A stretch of 64,000 nt of DNA, from assembly GCF_958298935.1 (NCBI RefSeq), contig NC_084933.1, positions 11,639,001-11,703,000 on the forward strand. Reading direction: 5' to 3'. This DNA is from Phragmites australis. Taxonomy: Eukaryota > Streptophyta > Magnoliopsida > Poales > Poaceae. Each line of letters starts with the position of its first letter. Positions within the stretch are counted from its first letter, which is position 1. A program made the translations under genes and the position numbers. The notes beneath the pieces were generated by a model that saw nothing but the letters and a program-made list of their open reading frames with translations, had not been told where the DNA came from and made no database searches. Shown piece after piece: positions 11,262 through 22,848 of this stretch.

Positions 11262-12023
11262 GGAAGTGACTGCGAGAGCAGAGTTCCACAGCGTAGGAAG
11301 GGGCTTTCCTTGGACAACCCGGCACTCCGCTTCCACGCTGAGGTCCCTGAATCTCACCTCTATCGTCGGCTCCTGCACGTCTACCCTGAATCCATGCATG
11401 CACCCGGCCAGGTTATGGCAGGTAATGCTATATAGTGTGTAGCATGTGTGCCAGTGAAACTGATCAGCACAGAGATATATAGGTGAAGGCGATGTACCTG
11501 TCCATCCTGTCTCTCATCTTCTGCAGCAGCCGGCGGTTGTCCTTCTCCACGTGCGTGATGAGCCTGCCGATGAGCTCTCGCCGTCCGGCGGCTCCCCCCG
11601 GAATCGGGGCGACGGCACCGTTGGCATCGGGTGACCTCTTCTCCGGCTGCTCGTCGAGCTCGGTGTTGCCCATCCTGCGCAAACCTCAAGTGGCGCTGCC
11701 TAGCTTTGCTAGCTCTGTTTACTTAATTATAAGGTGTCGTCCCAAAAGAATTAAAAAAAAGAAGAGAGAGAAAAATGTCTCACTACGCAGTACGCACTAA
11801 CATCATATCATCGCATTACGTTAGTGCGTCCACGCGTATGATCGACTAATCTATAATGGAATCGCGTAGCTCGCGTTATGGGTTTCCTTGTCAGATGCCA
11901 GTAAGTACATGCATATATATTCTTTCCCGACAAAACGAACAAAATGCCACTGAATAATTGCATGTTCTATAATATATAGGTGAAACTGATCAGCACTGAG
12001 ATATATAGGTGAAGGCAATGTGC

Positions 12024-12195
12024 CTGTCCATCCTGTCTCTCAATCTTCTGCAGCAGCCGGAGGTAGCCCTTCTCGACGTGCTTGATGAGGCTGTCGACCA
12101 ACTCTCGCCCTCCGTCGCCGTCTTCACCGACAAGGTTGAGCGGTGGTCTCTCCTCAGTCTCGGCCATCTCGCGGAGCTCTACGACGCCGGCCGTC
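12024..12195 (-). pseudogene. duplicated and decayed copy of the first ABC transporter exon
   Basis: This segment repeats the exon at 11498-11674 about 525 bp further upstream of the gene. Shared are the RREL/GREL...HVEK...LRLLQK region and the following intron start ('tatatctctgtgctgatcag' versus the same with 'cagtgct' on the minus strand). The acceptor (TTTGTGCAG) is kept. The donor has changed from GTACAT to GCACAT, and one extra base near the end shifts the frame. The similarity continues into the flank (the phrase 'ctcgcgttatgggtt' occurs at about 11870 and 12313). It is a tandem duplication, not a separate gene. Confidence 0.75.
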
Positions 12196-12433
12196 CTGCA
12201 CAAACCTCAAGTGTAGTTTGGCTAGCCTTTGCTAATTGCTAGCTTTTGTCTAACTTAAATTATGTCATGAGCAAGCAACGCATGCGTTTAACAATTTCAA
12301 AGAATCTTGTAACTCGCGTTATGGGTTGACTCTCTGATTCCCTCCGGTTTCCGTATCTCATCCTCCTGCGAGAAATGATCCGTTCTCCAATCTCTAGGCG
12401 TTTTCCATGTGCCATGAATGCACAGAAAAATAA

Positions 12434-13673
12434 CACTACAGCAGAACACCTCACCGTGGCGGTTCAAAATCACCATCAGTGACAGGTTTTGAACCACCAC
12501 TGATTACTCGATACTGATAGTCAGTGTCGAGTCTGGAACCGGCATTGAAAGTAGGCATCACTGCTGGTTCGTAGCTCCAACTGGCAGTGATGCCTCCTCC
12601 CAAAAAACAAAAAAAGAAACAAGCCAGCTCCGGATAGCCGCTCGGCCGCACGTCCGCCGTCGCGCTCGCCCGTACGCGCTCACTTGCTCCACCCTGCATA
12701 AGAAAACATGACGGCACGAAGCCACAGTACAGACACCTCACAATCAAATCATCTCAACACAAGAACAGATCAACTCAACTCATCTCATCTCCTCACAATT
12801 GACTCATCTCACATATCAGATAGAACAAATCGAACACAAGGCTAAAGAACACCGGTAGCACAGATCGAACAAATCGAATACATGAGGTGAAGAGGACGAG
12901 ATTTGAGGAGCGCCGCTGCTGTCGAACACCTGTTGTGGTGAACACCTGTTGAACTAATCGAAACCTATTGCGGTGACCGGAGCTGCTGCTGCTATCATAG
13001 AACCTGACCCCACGCCCGCCGGCGGACACTCTATCTCTCCTCACAGCCGCTGCCGCCACTTGAGGAAGGGAGCGAGTGCTTCCTCTGTGGATAGCACCGG
13101 AGCGGGCTCGGGCTCCTCCTCAGCCTCAGCATCCTCCGCGACGATCAGGGACGGCTTCTCGAGGAGGTGGAGCTCGTCGACCCCACTCCCGCCACCGCCG
13201 TCGACAGCGACAGAGGAGGACGGTGAGGCGTGGGGCGGCGAGTGGGCTACTGCTCTTTGGAGGCAGAGGAGCAACAGCTTGGAAGCAGGAGCGAGGGAGA
13301 GAGAGAAAGAGATAAGGTGGAGAGAGAGGGAGGGAGGAGACGAAGAGATAAAGGAGTGGAGCGGTCAGAGTCGAACGGACACAAGCTGAGCCAAAATGCC
13401 ATTCAAGAGAAATTTCGGGTCTGTCCGCATTAGTGGCGGTTCGTGGCTCGAATTGGCACTGATACCCGACTATCAGTGCCGACTCATGTTACAAACTGGC
13501 ACTGACATTAGTGCCGGTTTATAACATGAACCAGCACTGATAGTCAGGTATCGTAGCGATTCCACCATGGTTCAGGCGTGGGAGGTTAAGAACCAGCACT
13601 GATATATTTTCAGTCGCGGTTCTGTTCAACCGATACTGATGAGATGTCACTTACGACTAGTTCTATAGTAGTA
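12434..13673. mobile_element. non-autonomous CACTA (En/Spm) transposon, 1240 bp
   Basis: The left end reads CACTACAGCAGAAC and the right end reads TTCTATAGTAGTA, the inverted complement of CACTA with one changed base. The element is flanked by the 3-bp direct repeat TAA (12431-12433 and 13674-13676), the duplication size expected for CACTA elements. Subterminal copies of 'agtgccggtt / cactgatagtc' occur at both ends. There is no transposase, so movement would need an enzyme from elsewhere. The centre (about 12800-13400) is GC-rich, with overlapping frames on both strands but no recognised domain. It may be a captured host fragment. Confidence 0.8.
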
Positions 13674-13785
13674 TAAATTAAGTGGTTAGAAATCCCATGG
13701 GTGTTCAGAGATCTAAAACTAATGTCCTGGATCATGTCATGTGTTAGTGTTGTGTTGGTGATGTGATGGTTGGTATGGATGCTGG

Positions 13786-14268
13786 TGATATACCCTAGAG
13801 GCAATGATAATTCGGATTGGATCCATACGTGCGCTTTACGGATAATGATCTGTGAGGAATTAGAACTTTAATAGGCTTCCAACGTGGGAGCTCATTAATA
13901 GGGTCTATATAAGTGGAGGCGTGAGGGCTGCAAGTGACACTAATTCCACCACCCTGAAACCCTAGCCTCCTCCTCCAACCGACCTCCCCATGAATCCCTA
14001 GTTGGGCATGCGATGCTAGCACACCGGCGCATGACATTTCACCCCTGGACATGTGGATACCGTAGAGGCATTGTTGCTGTTGCTGCGGTGCTGATCGGCG
14101 ATAAGGACACGAGGGGGAGATGTTCGGTTCGTTATGAGATTGAGTACTTCCTCTACACTAACGCGTACAATGTTGGACCAGCCTTGTCCAACTCTTCTTC
14201 CGCTACAATATACATATAGTGGTAACAATCCATGATCTCCTACTTGTGTTTCCTGGATGAATGCGGTA
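13786..14268 (+). repeat. Ty1/copia-like LTR remnant
   Basis: It begins TGATATACCCTAGAGGCAAT, a start familiar from grass copia LTRs. It has a TATA-like TCTATATAAG at 13904-13913, then a 'gaaaccctagcctcctcc' leader. The right end is not sharp and no PBS follows. No coding region belongs to it. Confidence 0.4.
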
Positions 14269-14316
14269 TAACTTTTATTTTGCGCTAGTGTAGTGTCTAG
14301 GCCTCCAGTTTAGTTC

Positions 14317-14730
14317 ACTACGTAAGAAACCAATAAAGGAGACACCACATTAGTGACGGCTACTCAACACGCGTCACTAATGTCCTATTAGTGGCGGGCC
14401 CAATAAGGACACGTCACTAATATACCTTCTGATCAGGATCTATCACTAATGAGTGGTCATTAGTGACGGGTAATAACATGACCTGTCGCTGATGATAATA
14501 GTGACGAGTCAAGTTGTGACCCGTGTCACTAATGACTAGGTCATCAGTGACAAGTCGTCCTAGGTCAGTCATTAGTGATGGGTTAAGTTGTGACCCGTCA
14601 CTAATGATAAGATCATCAGTGATAGATCGTCTTAGGCTAGTCATTAGTGAAGGGTCAAATTGTGACGGATCATCCTAGGCTAGTCATTAGTGATTGGTCA
14701 AATTAGTCATCAGTGACAGGCCACAGTAAT
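14317..14730 (+). mobile_element. left end and subterminal repeats of a second CACTA element
   Basis: CACTACGTAAGAAACC at 14317 resembles the CACTACAAGAAA terminus. It is followed by about ten direct and inverted copies of 'cattagtgacgggt' up to 14720, the dense subterminal array of CACTA elements. I could not find the matching right terminus, so the length is unknown. 14731-15493 behind it is AT-rich with no gene seen. Confidence 0.5.
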
Positions 14731-15493
14731 ACTTACAGAACTTACAAGACCACAGATATTGACAGTTAATTTACATCAAAACATAGTAGACAATCTGAAT
14801 TATACAGAATTTCATAAATTCCAGTGATAAATAGAATGCTTGCTATTCTATCCAATAAAACAAAACCCAGAAGAAAGTATAGAGCTAAACTGCCACTCTA
14901 CCTATTAATCATAATGACACAACACCAGCCAACGAAGCATTTCAGCAGCATCTGACAAAAATAAACTAAGCTTGATTCACAAACATTACATCACAAGGAA
15001 ATAAGCAGTCTGTTTAGACTCACAATAAGCCATCATAATACAGCTTTCCCATTTAAATACCTCCACACCAAGTTGGAAATAAAATTTACATGTTAGATCT
15101 TGAGTTGGGATTTGTTAAAAAAACATCATCTATCTTTTTCAAGCACTAAACACTACAATAGAATTCCACATAAAGCAACCTAACTAAATCACAAAAAATG
15201 CGCACCCGTTTCCTACACCAAGGCTATGTTGACATGAGAATAGAATTTGCTACTTGGACGAATATCTAGAAGCTAATACTTTCAACTGAGCCACACCAAA
15301 TGGATTCATAATCTAGATTAGTGTCTTCCTCAAGCACTGGTAGATTGACAGAGCACCAAAATAAAATCATCATGAGGAATTGCTAGAATTTGGGTTAATA
15401 CAGGTTCAGTTAACTACTTTGCCGCAAAATTTGGGTTAATACAGGTTCAGTTAACTACTTAGCTGCAAACCACATACAAGCTCAAGTAAAGCC

Positions 15494-15676
15494 CTAAAAG
15501 CTGAAATTCATGAGCACCCGCATCTGAGAGCTCTCTTCAACCTGCTCATGGCTAGATCGTTCAGATGTTGGACGTGGAATCTCAATAAAGGGTAAATCGG
15601 CCACTTTAAGATTACCATCTGGGGAGGCATACGATAGTTTGATTATCTGTGGACGATTTCTTTCTCGTTCAATGCC
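15494..15676 (-). CDS. orphan terminal exon of an unrecognised gene
   Basis: A clean 60-codon frame begins after a splice-acceptor-like TCGTAG and ends in a TAG stop. It contains NRPQIIKLSYASPDGNLKV and PFIEIPRPTSERSS. Composition and codon use look protein-coding rather than random. I do not recognise the family. A possible first exon with a GTGAGT donor lies at about 16852-16890 on the same strand (MSSARMVGQPPASP). The two could be parts of one gene or gene pieces carried by the CACTA element starting at 14317. The reading frames between them do not connect it further. Confidence 0.35.
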   Translation of the reverse strand, partial: GIERERNRPQIIKLSYASPDGNLKVADLPFIEIPRPTSERSSHEQVEESSQMRVLMNFSF

Positions 15677-15761
15677 CTACGATCCAACAAGCCAAGCCTG
15701 GTAGCAGAAAAGGCTTTTTCACTATTTTGAAATACGAAAAAGATCCAAATCCAAAACGGCT

Positions 15762-15800
15762 GTTTGGTAGCTCACAAGGCTCATAACCTTGGGGTTACGG
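15762..15800 (+). pseudogene. organelle-type initiator tRNA-Met (CAT) fragment
   Basis: The segment matches, as I remember it, the D-arm, anticodon arm and variable loop of plastid/mitochondrial tRNA-fMet. The D-loop part GTTTGGTAGCTC leads into the stem-loop CAAGG-CTCATAA-CCTTG with a CAT anticodon. The acceptor stem and the T arm are missing on both sides, so it is not a working tRNA. It suggests a piece of organelle DNA in the nucleus; neighbouring 15800-15905 and 16030-16480 might belong to the same insert, but I cannot show that. Confidence 0.4.
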
Positions 15801-15905
15801 ACGGCATAGCTGCCCCAGTTGCCACAGTTGCTAGTCTGTTTAGAGTCCTTTCGGACTCCGGCTAAGTACCCTCCCGGTAGTACTCTGGCGATGGCCAAGA
15901 CCAAT

Positions 15906-17007
15906 CAGACGGATCCTGCACAGTGCAAGAAGAGGCATCCAAAGAAATAAGGCAACCATGATCAGTAAGCTGAATTGATACACCATTTAATTGATATCAT
16001 TTAGATTCATGGAGATATAGAACAGCATATAAGTTATCATGCTTGCATATCCATCAAGCGAAGGCACCTTTCTCTGTATGGAAAAAGGAAGAAGATGCTG
16101 CTTCGGCAGTTCAGCCCTCTTCTCCCATGCAGAGTCGCAGGGGGGCATCCCCTTGGCAAGGGGATGGGTTGCCTCCACTCGTTCCTCGTTCCGGTCTTAC
16201 CATCCCTCGAGTCCAATCTCGCTTTTCTTGCAAGCTAGTTTCTAAGTTTCCAGAATCTTGTGTGCCCTCCTCGGCTGGTCTAGAAAGAGAAAAGAAACTA
16301 TTTATGATGTTCCTGGGATTGTAGCCAGGGATCGTCAACCTTATCAGTGGCACTACCACCAAAAATAGAGTAAGCAGTGGAAGCATAAACATCGCAAATT
16401 TGCTAGCGCGGGCTTCTTTAGTACTACTGTAATTTTGAAAATGGAAACTACCCAACGACGAGTGAGCCTGAGAAGTGTTCATATTGTGGTTGCAAGTTTT
16501 GCATTAAGAAAAAGTATTTCGATCATAACCAAAAGATAACACAGCAAGTCCAAGTCAACCACTTAATTTCCTGTAATTCATAGCGCCTAACAGAACGTAG
16601 CAGCAAGGGACAACCCACCCATACAGACAGCCTGCGGGGAGGATGGCACTACTGGCAAAGACCGTCTGGCGAAAAAAAGAAGGAAACAACACACTGCAAA
16701 AAACACTCTCCTTTACCATTAACGGAGCCCCTAATACCGAGATCCGGTCATCTCCCCTAGATCTCCCCATCCCATACAACCTCGAATCAATCATCCACGC
16801 TATGAACAACAACCTGACCCACAGATCGGGCGTTGCGAGCCCACTCACCTTGGAGATGCCGGAGGCTGCCCCACCATGCGGGCGGAGGACATCAGCAGTT
16901 GGAGATGGCGGCGATGGTTGTTACAAATCCTGCACAAAGCAAATACAGTATTCAGGAGAGAAATAGAATGATAAAAGCAAATACGTTGTCCTGTCTGAAG
17001 GGGTCAG
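15906..17007. other. mixed noncoding segment, possible organelle-derived or gene-fragment DNA
   Basis: Two overlapping frames on the minus strand (16111-16482 with a hydrophobic stretch FAMFMLPLLTLFLVVVPLI, and 16555-16848) have no recognised domain. They may be exons of the orphan gene or translated organelle DNA. Confidence 0.25.
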
Positions 17008-18585
17008 TGACGTCCTAAGAGGGGAGGGTGAATTAGGACACTTAGAACTATTTTGGCTCTAAAAACAACAAAAGATAAACTTACATCAATTTTATCTAAA
17101 TGTGCTCTAGATTTATCTAGTGTGTCTACTCTACCGATCAAAGCACTTGCAACCTATCTAAAAAGGTAAATTGTAAGTAAGTAAATGCGGAAACGTAAAT
17201 AAGGTAGAGAGAGCAAACTCGGCACAAGGATTTTTTTTCCCGTGGTATCGATGGCATGAATGTCACCCCTAGTCCATGTTGGAGCTCCACAAAGGATATG
17301 CTCCCGGTCGACACCCGGTCACGGCTCTTGAGCCACCAAGTCACAAAGACAATGCCTCCACTCGAATGAGCCACCAAGGTAAGGTCTCACCACTAGCCTC
17401 TCTTCTAGTTCCTTGCCGCCGTGATCACTTCGGAGCTTGAGCCACCAAGGCATGGGTCTTCGCGTCCCCACACAATCACCTTGCCGCCGCTCCACACCAA
17501 GTCGGAGGGTCAACAAGCTTGCCGGCGAATCACCAAGACTCCAAAGTGCTGGCGTACCAAGAGGTACACTGTTGAATTACTCGATCCACTCTCTAGGCAG
17601 CAATCACCTAGCAACACACTCTCTAGGCCTGTAAGCACTAATCACTCACTAATCTTGTGGTTAATCACCTTGGATGATCACTTTAGGCAGTTTTATGGTT
17701 TGGATGTCTTCTCAGGTGTATATGAACTTCTCTAGACTCCAACCCTCTCAAATGACTGAATGGAGGGGTATTTATAGCCTCAAACTCGCACACTAGCCGT
17801 TAACCCAATGGCTCTGAAAAGCTGTTAATATTGGATGATCCGGTGAGAACACTAGTACTAACACCGGATCATCCAGTGAGTACACTCTCACAAACTAGCC
17901 GTTGGAATCCCCACTCAAGTCTCTGTTAACACCGGATACTCTGGTGTATACATCTTCTTCATCACCAGACTATCCGGTGAGTTATCCTGAGCCATCCGAG
18001 CCTTTCCTTCTTCTCTATGTAAATTGCTCCAGTGTAAGCATCCAATGCTCATCACTTCATCACCGGACTATCCGGTGGGTTAATCTTCCTTCTTCAGCAC
18101 TTCGAACCTTCTCTGCTGAAATTACTCTGGTGTGTATCTCCTCTGGTCACCGGACCATCCGGTGGGTTCAACTTCTTCTACTCTGCTGCAAAGCTCATAG
18201 GACAATGAACAGTGCCAAACACCGGACTATCCGGTGAGTTCATCTTCATTTTCCAGCACTTGAATTCTTCTTTGCATGAATTAGTCCGGTGGACATATTT
18301 GCTTATCACCGGACCATCCGGTGAGGTCTTTAGCCCTTTGTCCCCCTTTATCAGAAATGCTCCAATGAGTTCAACACAGTGAACACCGAACCATCCGGTG
18401 AGGTAAATCTTCCTGAGACTTCTCCAATTCACTCGAACTTTATCCCGGCTTCGGTGGCTTCTTCATGTATTGCATCCATGAGACCTACTAATATATATTC
18501 TTGACAAACATGTTAGTCTCATTGACTATGTTATCATTAATCATCAAAATCACAATCATGTCCTAATAGGGTCATTTTTGCTACA
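17008..18585 (+). repeat. palindrome-array repeat, copy 2 (LTR-like, 1578 bp)
   Basis: It is collinear with the copy at 2526 from TGACGTCCTAAGAGGGGA to TTTTTGCTACA. It has the same array of CACCGGA-nnn-TCCGGTG palindromes (about 17840-18400), many of them perfect. Flanking bases (gtcag / ccatc) do not match, so again there is no target duplication. Confidence 0.7.
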
Positions 18586-19029
18586 CCATCATCAGCTGCC
18601 GCTCCATCGTTGTTCGGGAACAGCAAAGAGGTGGGGCAGCATGTGGGGGAGGTGGTAGTTGCACGCGGAGTATAAGGCAGCAACGCAGGGGATGGAGACA
18701 GCAACAGAGGTGAGAGGTGGGGCGTCGGGTGAGAGGGAGCAAGGAAGAGGCGGGATGAAGGAGGCGGAGATGGCTATCATGCGCATGGAAGGAGTGTGGC
18801 GAACAGGGATCGAGAACGGGGGAGAGAGGGGAAGAGTCGAGAGAACCCCGGAGGGTACGTCAACGGTTGCTCATCACCTTCAAATTGGACAGTGGTAGTT
18901 AATCTAGAGAGCAATCTGACGGGCATCAAATTCTTGCCGACGTGGCTCAACGGCTGAGCGTGTAAGGCACACGCTTTAGTATAATAAGATGTGCAATGAT
19001 GCAACAGTAGCACGAAATGCAGTAGGAAA
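18586..19029. other. noncoding, GC-rich then mixed
   Basis: There is no domain in any frame. 'gtggctcaacggctgagcg' at about 18942 resembles an A-box but no B-box follows. Confidence 0.3.
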
Positions 19030-19478
19030 TTGGCACATCAGAAAATAAGCATAGCATTTATCTAACCAAATCTTCACATCAGTGCCACCAATTTTTGGAA
19101 AATCCATCATCAGCATCCAAGTCCTTCTCGAGTTTGTATCACTACTTCACGAGAATTGGAAGATTGATGAGCTATATGATTCACCTTATTTGGTGGTGGT
19201 GGTACCAGTGGTAATCCATCCGGACGAACCCCCACCACTCCAGCATCCATGTACGCCACGTTCGTCAGGGCTGATGTGGATCCAAGCTTCAGGTGTCTAG
19301 CCACTTGGATTTGCTCTTGTTGGACCAAGCTGATTGAACTCATTGATAGATCCACCTTGGCTTGCACTTTCTGCAGCGCTGCTCCGTGAGTATCAACCTT
19401 CTTATCTAGCTCCTCAAGCTTCTCCGTCAACTTCATCACCTCGTCCATCAACTTCTGCTCCATCTCCGCCATCGCCAC
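19030..19478 (-). pseudogene. Ty3/gypsy gag N-terminal remnant
   Basis: The frame from 19478 starts with a coiled-coil segment (MAEMEQKLMDEVMKLTEKLEE...) like the N-terminus of many grass gypsy Gag proteins. After a frameshift near 19110 it goes on as MDFPKIGGTDVKIWLDKCYAYF, matching the FPKFDGxxPxxW...C-x-x-Y-F start of the retrotransposon gag domain. The rest of gag and all of pol are missing; the element is cut off near 19030 or at the repeat ending at 18585. A primer-binding site and LTR lie just upstream, which fixes its orientation. Confidence 0.65.
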
Positions 19479-19654
19479 GATGATGTGTTAGGCTTGTTGA
19501 ATGGACTCATACGGCGATGTATTGAACTTTGCTCCAAATTGATCCAACCTTGATAACGGATTTATAGCAGCCACCCAAGAGCATACACAACCTTCCCCGT
19601 GGTATTTTACGGATCGAAATCAAGAGGATCGAGAGTTTCAACAGTGACATACCC

Positions 19655-19667
19655 GTCTCTGGTACCA
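19655..19667 (-). other. primer-binding site (initiator tRNA-Met type)
   Basis: The minus strand reads TGGTACCAGAGAC, close to the TGGTATCAGAGC site complementary to the 3' end of initiator tRNA-Met. It sits a few bases inside the LTR end at 19671. Confidence 0.55.
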
Positions 19668-19670
19668 ATT

Positions 19671-20150
19671 TGTAATGTCCGAGCTTGCTCGAAGGCAAAT
19701 CTCAGTAGAACAATAAAGTAATTTGGGTTTTAGGATTTGTATTACTATAGAATGAATTGTTCACATGTAGTTTGGAAGGATGAACAGTAGAGAGATGGAT
19801 TGGAGAGGAAGAAAGGGGAGGAGTCCGATTACAACTTCGCTGCCCTCTCCTCTGCGTCTATGGTATTTGAACAAAAAGGACCACAGCTCGCAGGCCGGAC
19901 TTCACACTCATACGCGTACTACGGCCCAAGGCCCAACTGGATTACTCGGGCACCAAACTCTTCCACCAATTGTTCCTGCCGTCACAGCTCCACTAGCGAC
20001 TGAGTACTGTGGCATGTGTCGCGGTTGTCCACAAGCACGACAAAAATGCATCTTATGTGTTTTGTTGCGTTCTATCGATAATGTGGCTCGTGCACTTTGT
20101 TGTGTAATTTGGGCTGTTGTAATCTGCTGGCTTGGAGTCTAAACATATAT
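19671..20150 (-). repeat. LTR of the gag remnant (outer end uncertain)
   Basis: In transcript orientation the LTR ends GCTCGGACATTACA just before the PBS. The other end cannot be fixed by TG/CA alone; I place it near 20150. 20151-20599 holds nothing I recognise. Confidence 0.4.
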
Positions 20151-22848
20151 TGTTTTAAAATCAGGAGCAATTTAACAAGGTCGCAATTCTGATTCGGTCG
20201 CAACATGAACTGGCGAGTTAAGGAAAAAAGAAAGGAGACTTATTCGTCACGGTAATCAAAAGATACAAGAAACTAAGAAAGGCATGGACAAAATGGTTGT
20301 GCAAATTCAAACGGATTATGCGACATACATACGGACAAACGGATTACGTTCAAGTGCTCAGTTACCTCAAGAACACTGCTCTCTATTCTTTCTAGGGCAG
20401 CTAAAAAACTTGTTATTGAGCCTGATCGATCTCACCTAGAAACGATCGATGCCGATCAAAATAAGTTAAACAACCAAATCTTCATGTTCTTAAACAGTGA
20501 GGTGCCGAGGTGCCCGGTGGTAAGGTACAAAGGAGGTGCCGAACCGGTGAGGGCTCCAAAATAAGTTCCGGGTTGGTTAAGGGATCCGGTGCTAAAAAAA
20601 CAAACAGGGTAGGCAGCAGCTAGCTGCGCGAGTATGCTTTTCGCGGCCACCCTCCTGCTGCTCACGAGTTTGAACCACTGACTCTCCGGGTCGCAGCTGT
20701 TGCCGCCGCTCAGGCACCGGCACCGGTTGGTGACCACGCTCCGGCCGTCCGCGCCGACGTCCAGGCAGAGCATGTCGCTCCTGGAGTACGAGGACGGCGA
20801 CGTGCAGCTTCGAGTCCGACACGAGGAGCCACCGGGCCAGCGCGCCGGCGCACCCCACACGACCCAGGCCGAGGCACGCTGGCCTGCCGGCCCCCTCGGC
20901 CCGGAGGCACAGCGTCAGCAAGCTGTCCGCAGGACCTGCCTATGCTCCGGCGTGTACTCCCACGCCGCTGTCTCGTTGCACGGGCCCAGCTCCAGCGGCT
21001 GCATCAGCGACCGCCGCACCACGCACAGCCCCGTCGCCGGGTGGAACAGCACCTTGTACGGTGCCGCCTCCGCGAGACCAGGCCCTGCACCCAATCATAC
21101 CATAGGTTTAAGGTTACCTACCGGCGACGACGAGAGCAATTAAAGTGAGGCGCAGGAGCGCGGCACATGGAAAATAACCTCTGAAGGGGCGCTGCAGGGC
21201 GTGGATCCTGCGGAGCGCGGTGTCGTTACGCGCCTTACGCGAGTCCCGGTCGAGCACCCCGTACGTCTCGTCGTGGCCCAGGACGCCCTCCCGGATGTAG
21301 TAGCTCCCGTGCAGCGTCCAGAGCGCCCACTCCAGGTCCAAGCCGGCGGCCACGGCGGCGACGCACCCCCATTACCGGTTGGCGCCGACGTTGCCGCCGC
21401 TATGCGCGCACACACCCGGTTGGCATTCCCACCGGTCCACTTGAGCGGGTTGGAGAAGCTGTACCAGTGCACCTCGAACGCCGCCTTCCCCGCGAAGCTG
21501 AGGCTCACCTGCCGCTAGCTGCCCAGCTGAGGAAGGCCAGGTCGTTGTCGAAGCTCAGGCCGGAGAGGATGACGAGCACGCGCGGGTCCGCCGCGTGCAC
21601 CGCCTCCGCGCCGCGCTGCATGTACCTGCACGCACGCGCACGAGAGGACGCAGGCGATGGTTGCTATCAAACTCATCGGAATGCCGTGCAGCCGCGGGTG
21701 GCATGCAAGCATGCATGCATGGTTGGTGTGCGTACACTTTTCCCAGCTTCTGCATGCAGAAGGCGATGAAAGGTCGTCTTTAAGCTAGCTACGATGAAAT
21801 ACTAGTGGTACTACACTGAACGAATGATGCAATCTACTTTTGAGAGGGAAAGCAACAAAAATCTTTTAACTTTTGCTGAACTCAGAAATGAGTACCGGTG
21901 CTCTATTTTTCTTGGGAGGTGCTCATTCTTAGGTGACTCAAATTTTCTTTTGTTTGACAGTGGATAAGGTGGATTATTGGATCTACATTGGACGTCTTCT
22001 TTCTTCTTCCTCGGGAAAAATGCAATGCATGCCACTATCATGGTAAGCACGCTTAGCATGATCCTAAGCGTCATTATGAGCATGGTGTGCCTGCTGGTGT
22101 TTGTAGTGATAAGTTGGCATATGCGCATGTTACTTGTAACAGAAAAAAAATCATCATTATTTTTGTTGTCGTGTTGTATAGTCCTTCTGTTTTTAAATAT
22201 TTGACAATTTTAACTAAACACGGATAGCTAGACAATTAGGTTGAATGAAACTTGACCGAAATATCCCTCAATAGTACCTTAGTCACACATAACGAGGTAA
22301 AAAGTAGAGGAAGATGGTAGGGCCATTTCGGAAAAGTATAAAAAAATATGTATTGGGAAGCGTGAATTATCAAGCATTTGGAAATAAAACTGTAGTTAAA
22401 AGTGTCAATTATTAAAAACAGAGAGAAGTACTGCATGTATTTTCGGCATATCTAGAAAATGGTGGCAGCTCGCAGCTCCCAGGGTTCACAAATGCGACAA
22501 ATATTGGTCGAAATTTGACCAATTCAAGCCGCATCGAATTCCTAAACCGAGCGAATTTCAAAATTTGAATTAAAAAATTTCAAAAAAATATAAAAAATCA
22601 CAAAAAAATTAAAAATACTAGAGAAAATTCTAAGACCTTCACTGAAAAAAAATCAAAATAATGTCGTTTGCATCATATTTTATATGGAGAAAGTTTGAAA
22701 AAAAAAGGAAAATACTGAAATAGGCAGTATGAACATGATGATTTGGCCCATCACATTAAGAAAAAGCTTAACATGCAAACACATATTTTTCTTTTGTAGG
22801 GCGTATATTAAGGGGATCTTTAAATTTTGTTTCAATTCATTTAGAGTT

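Larger units (their letters stand above)
7073..11674 (-). pseudogene. 5' part of a full-size ABCG (PDR-type) ABC transporter gene, eight exons
   Basis: Full-size plant ABCG/PDR proteins are plasma-membrane ATP-driven exporters with order NBD-TMD-NBD-TMD. Exons in transcript order: 11674-11498, 11385-11262, 9797-9705, 9582-9498, 8403-8244, 7504-7428, 7299-7246, 7163-7073, nearly all with GT/AG borders and matching phases. They encode the N-terminal PDR region ([16 protein letters not shown]), a Walker A (GPLGCGKTT, with Leu for the usual Pro), the [18 protein letters not shown] block and the ABC signature ([14 protein letters not shown]). The usual first exon and everything after the signature are absent: Walker B, both membrane domains and NBD2. 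Exon 3 ends in phase 0 but exon 4 needs two more bases, a probable frame break. Either the gene is truncated or it continues left of the window across the repeats. Confidence 0.82.

Noticed and set aside
12973..13389. 138-codon frame as a host gene
   Set aside because: It lies inside a bounded CACTA element, is low-complexity, and competes with frames on the other strand.
18930..18990. A second tRNA-derived segment
   Set aside because: Only an A-box-like stretch is present, with no B-box or stems.
20700..21143. Plus-strand frames at 20700-21143 and 24488-25172
   Set aside because: Mirrors of GH5 and lectin exons on the minus strand.
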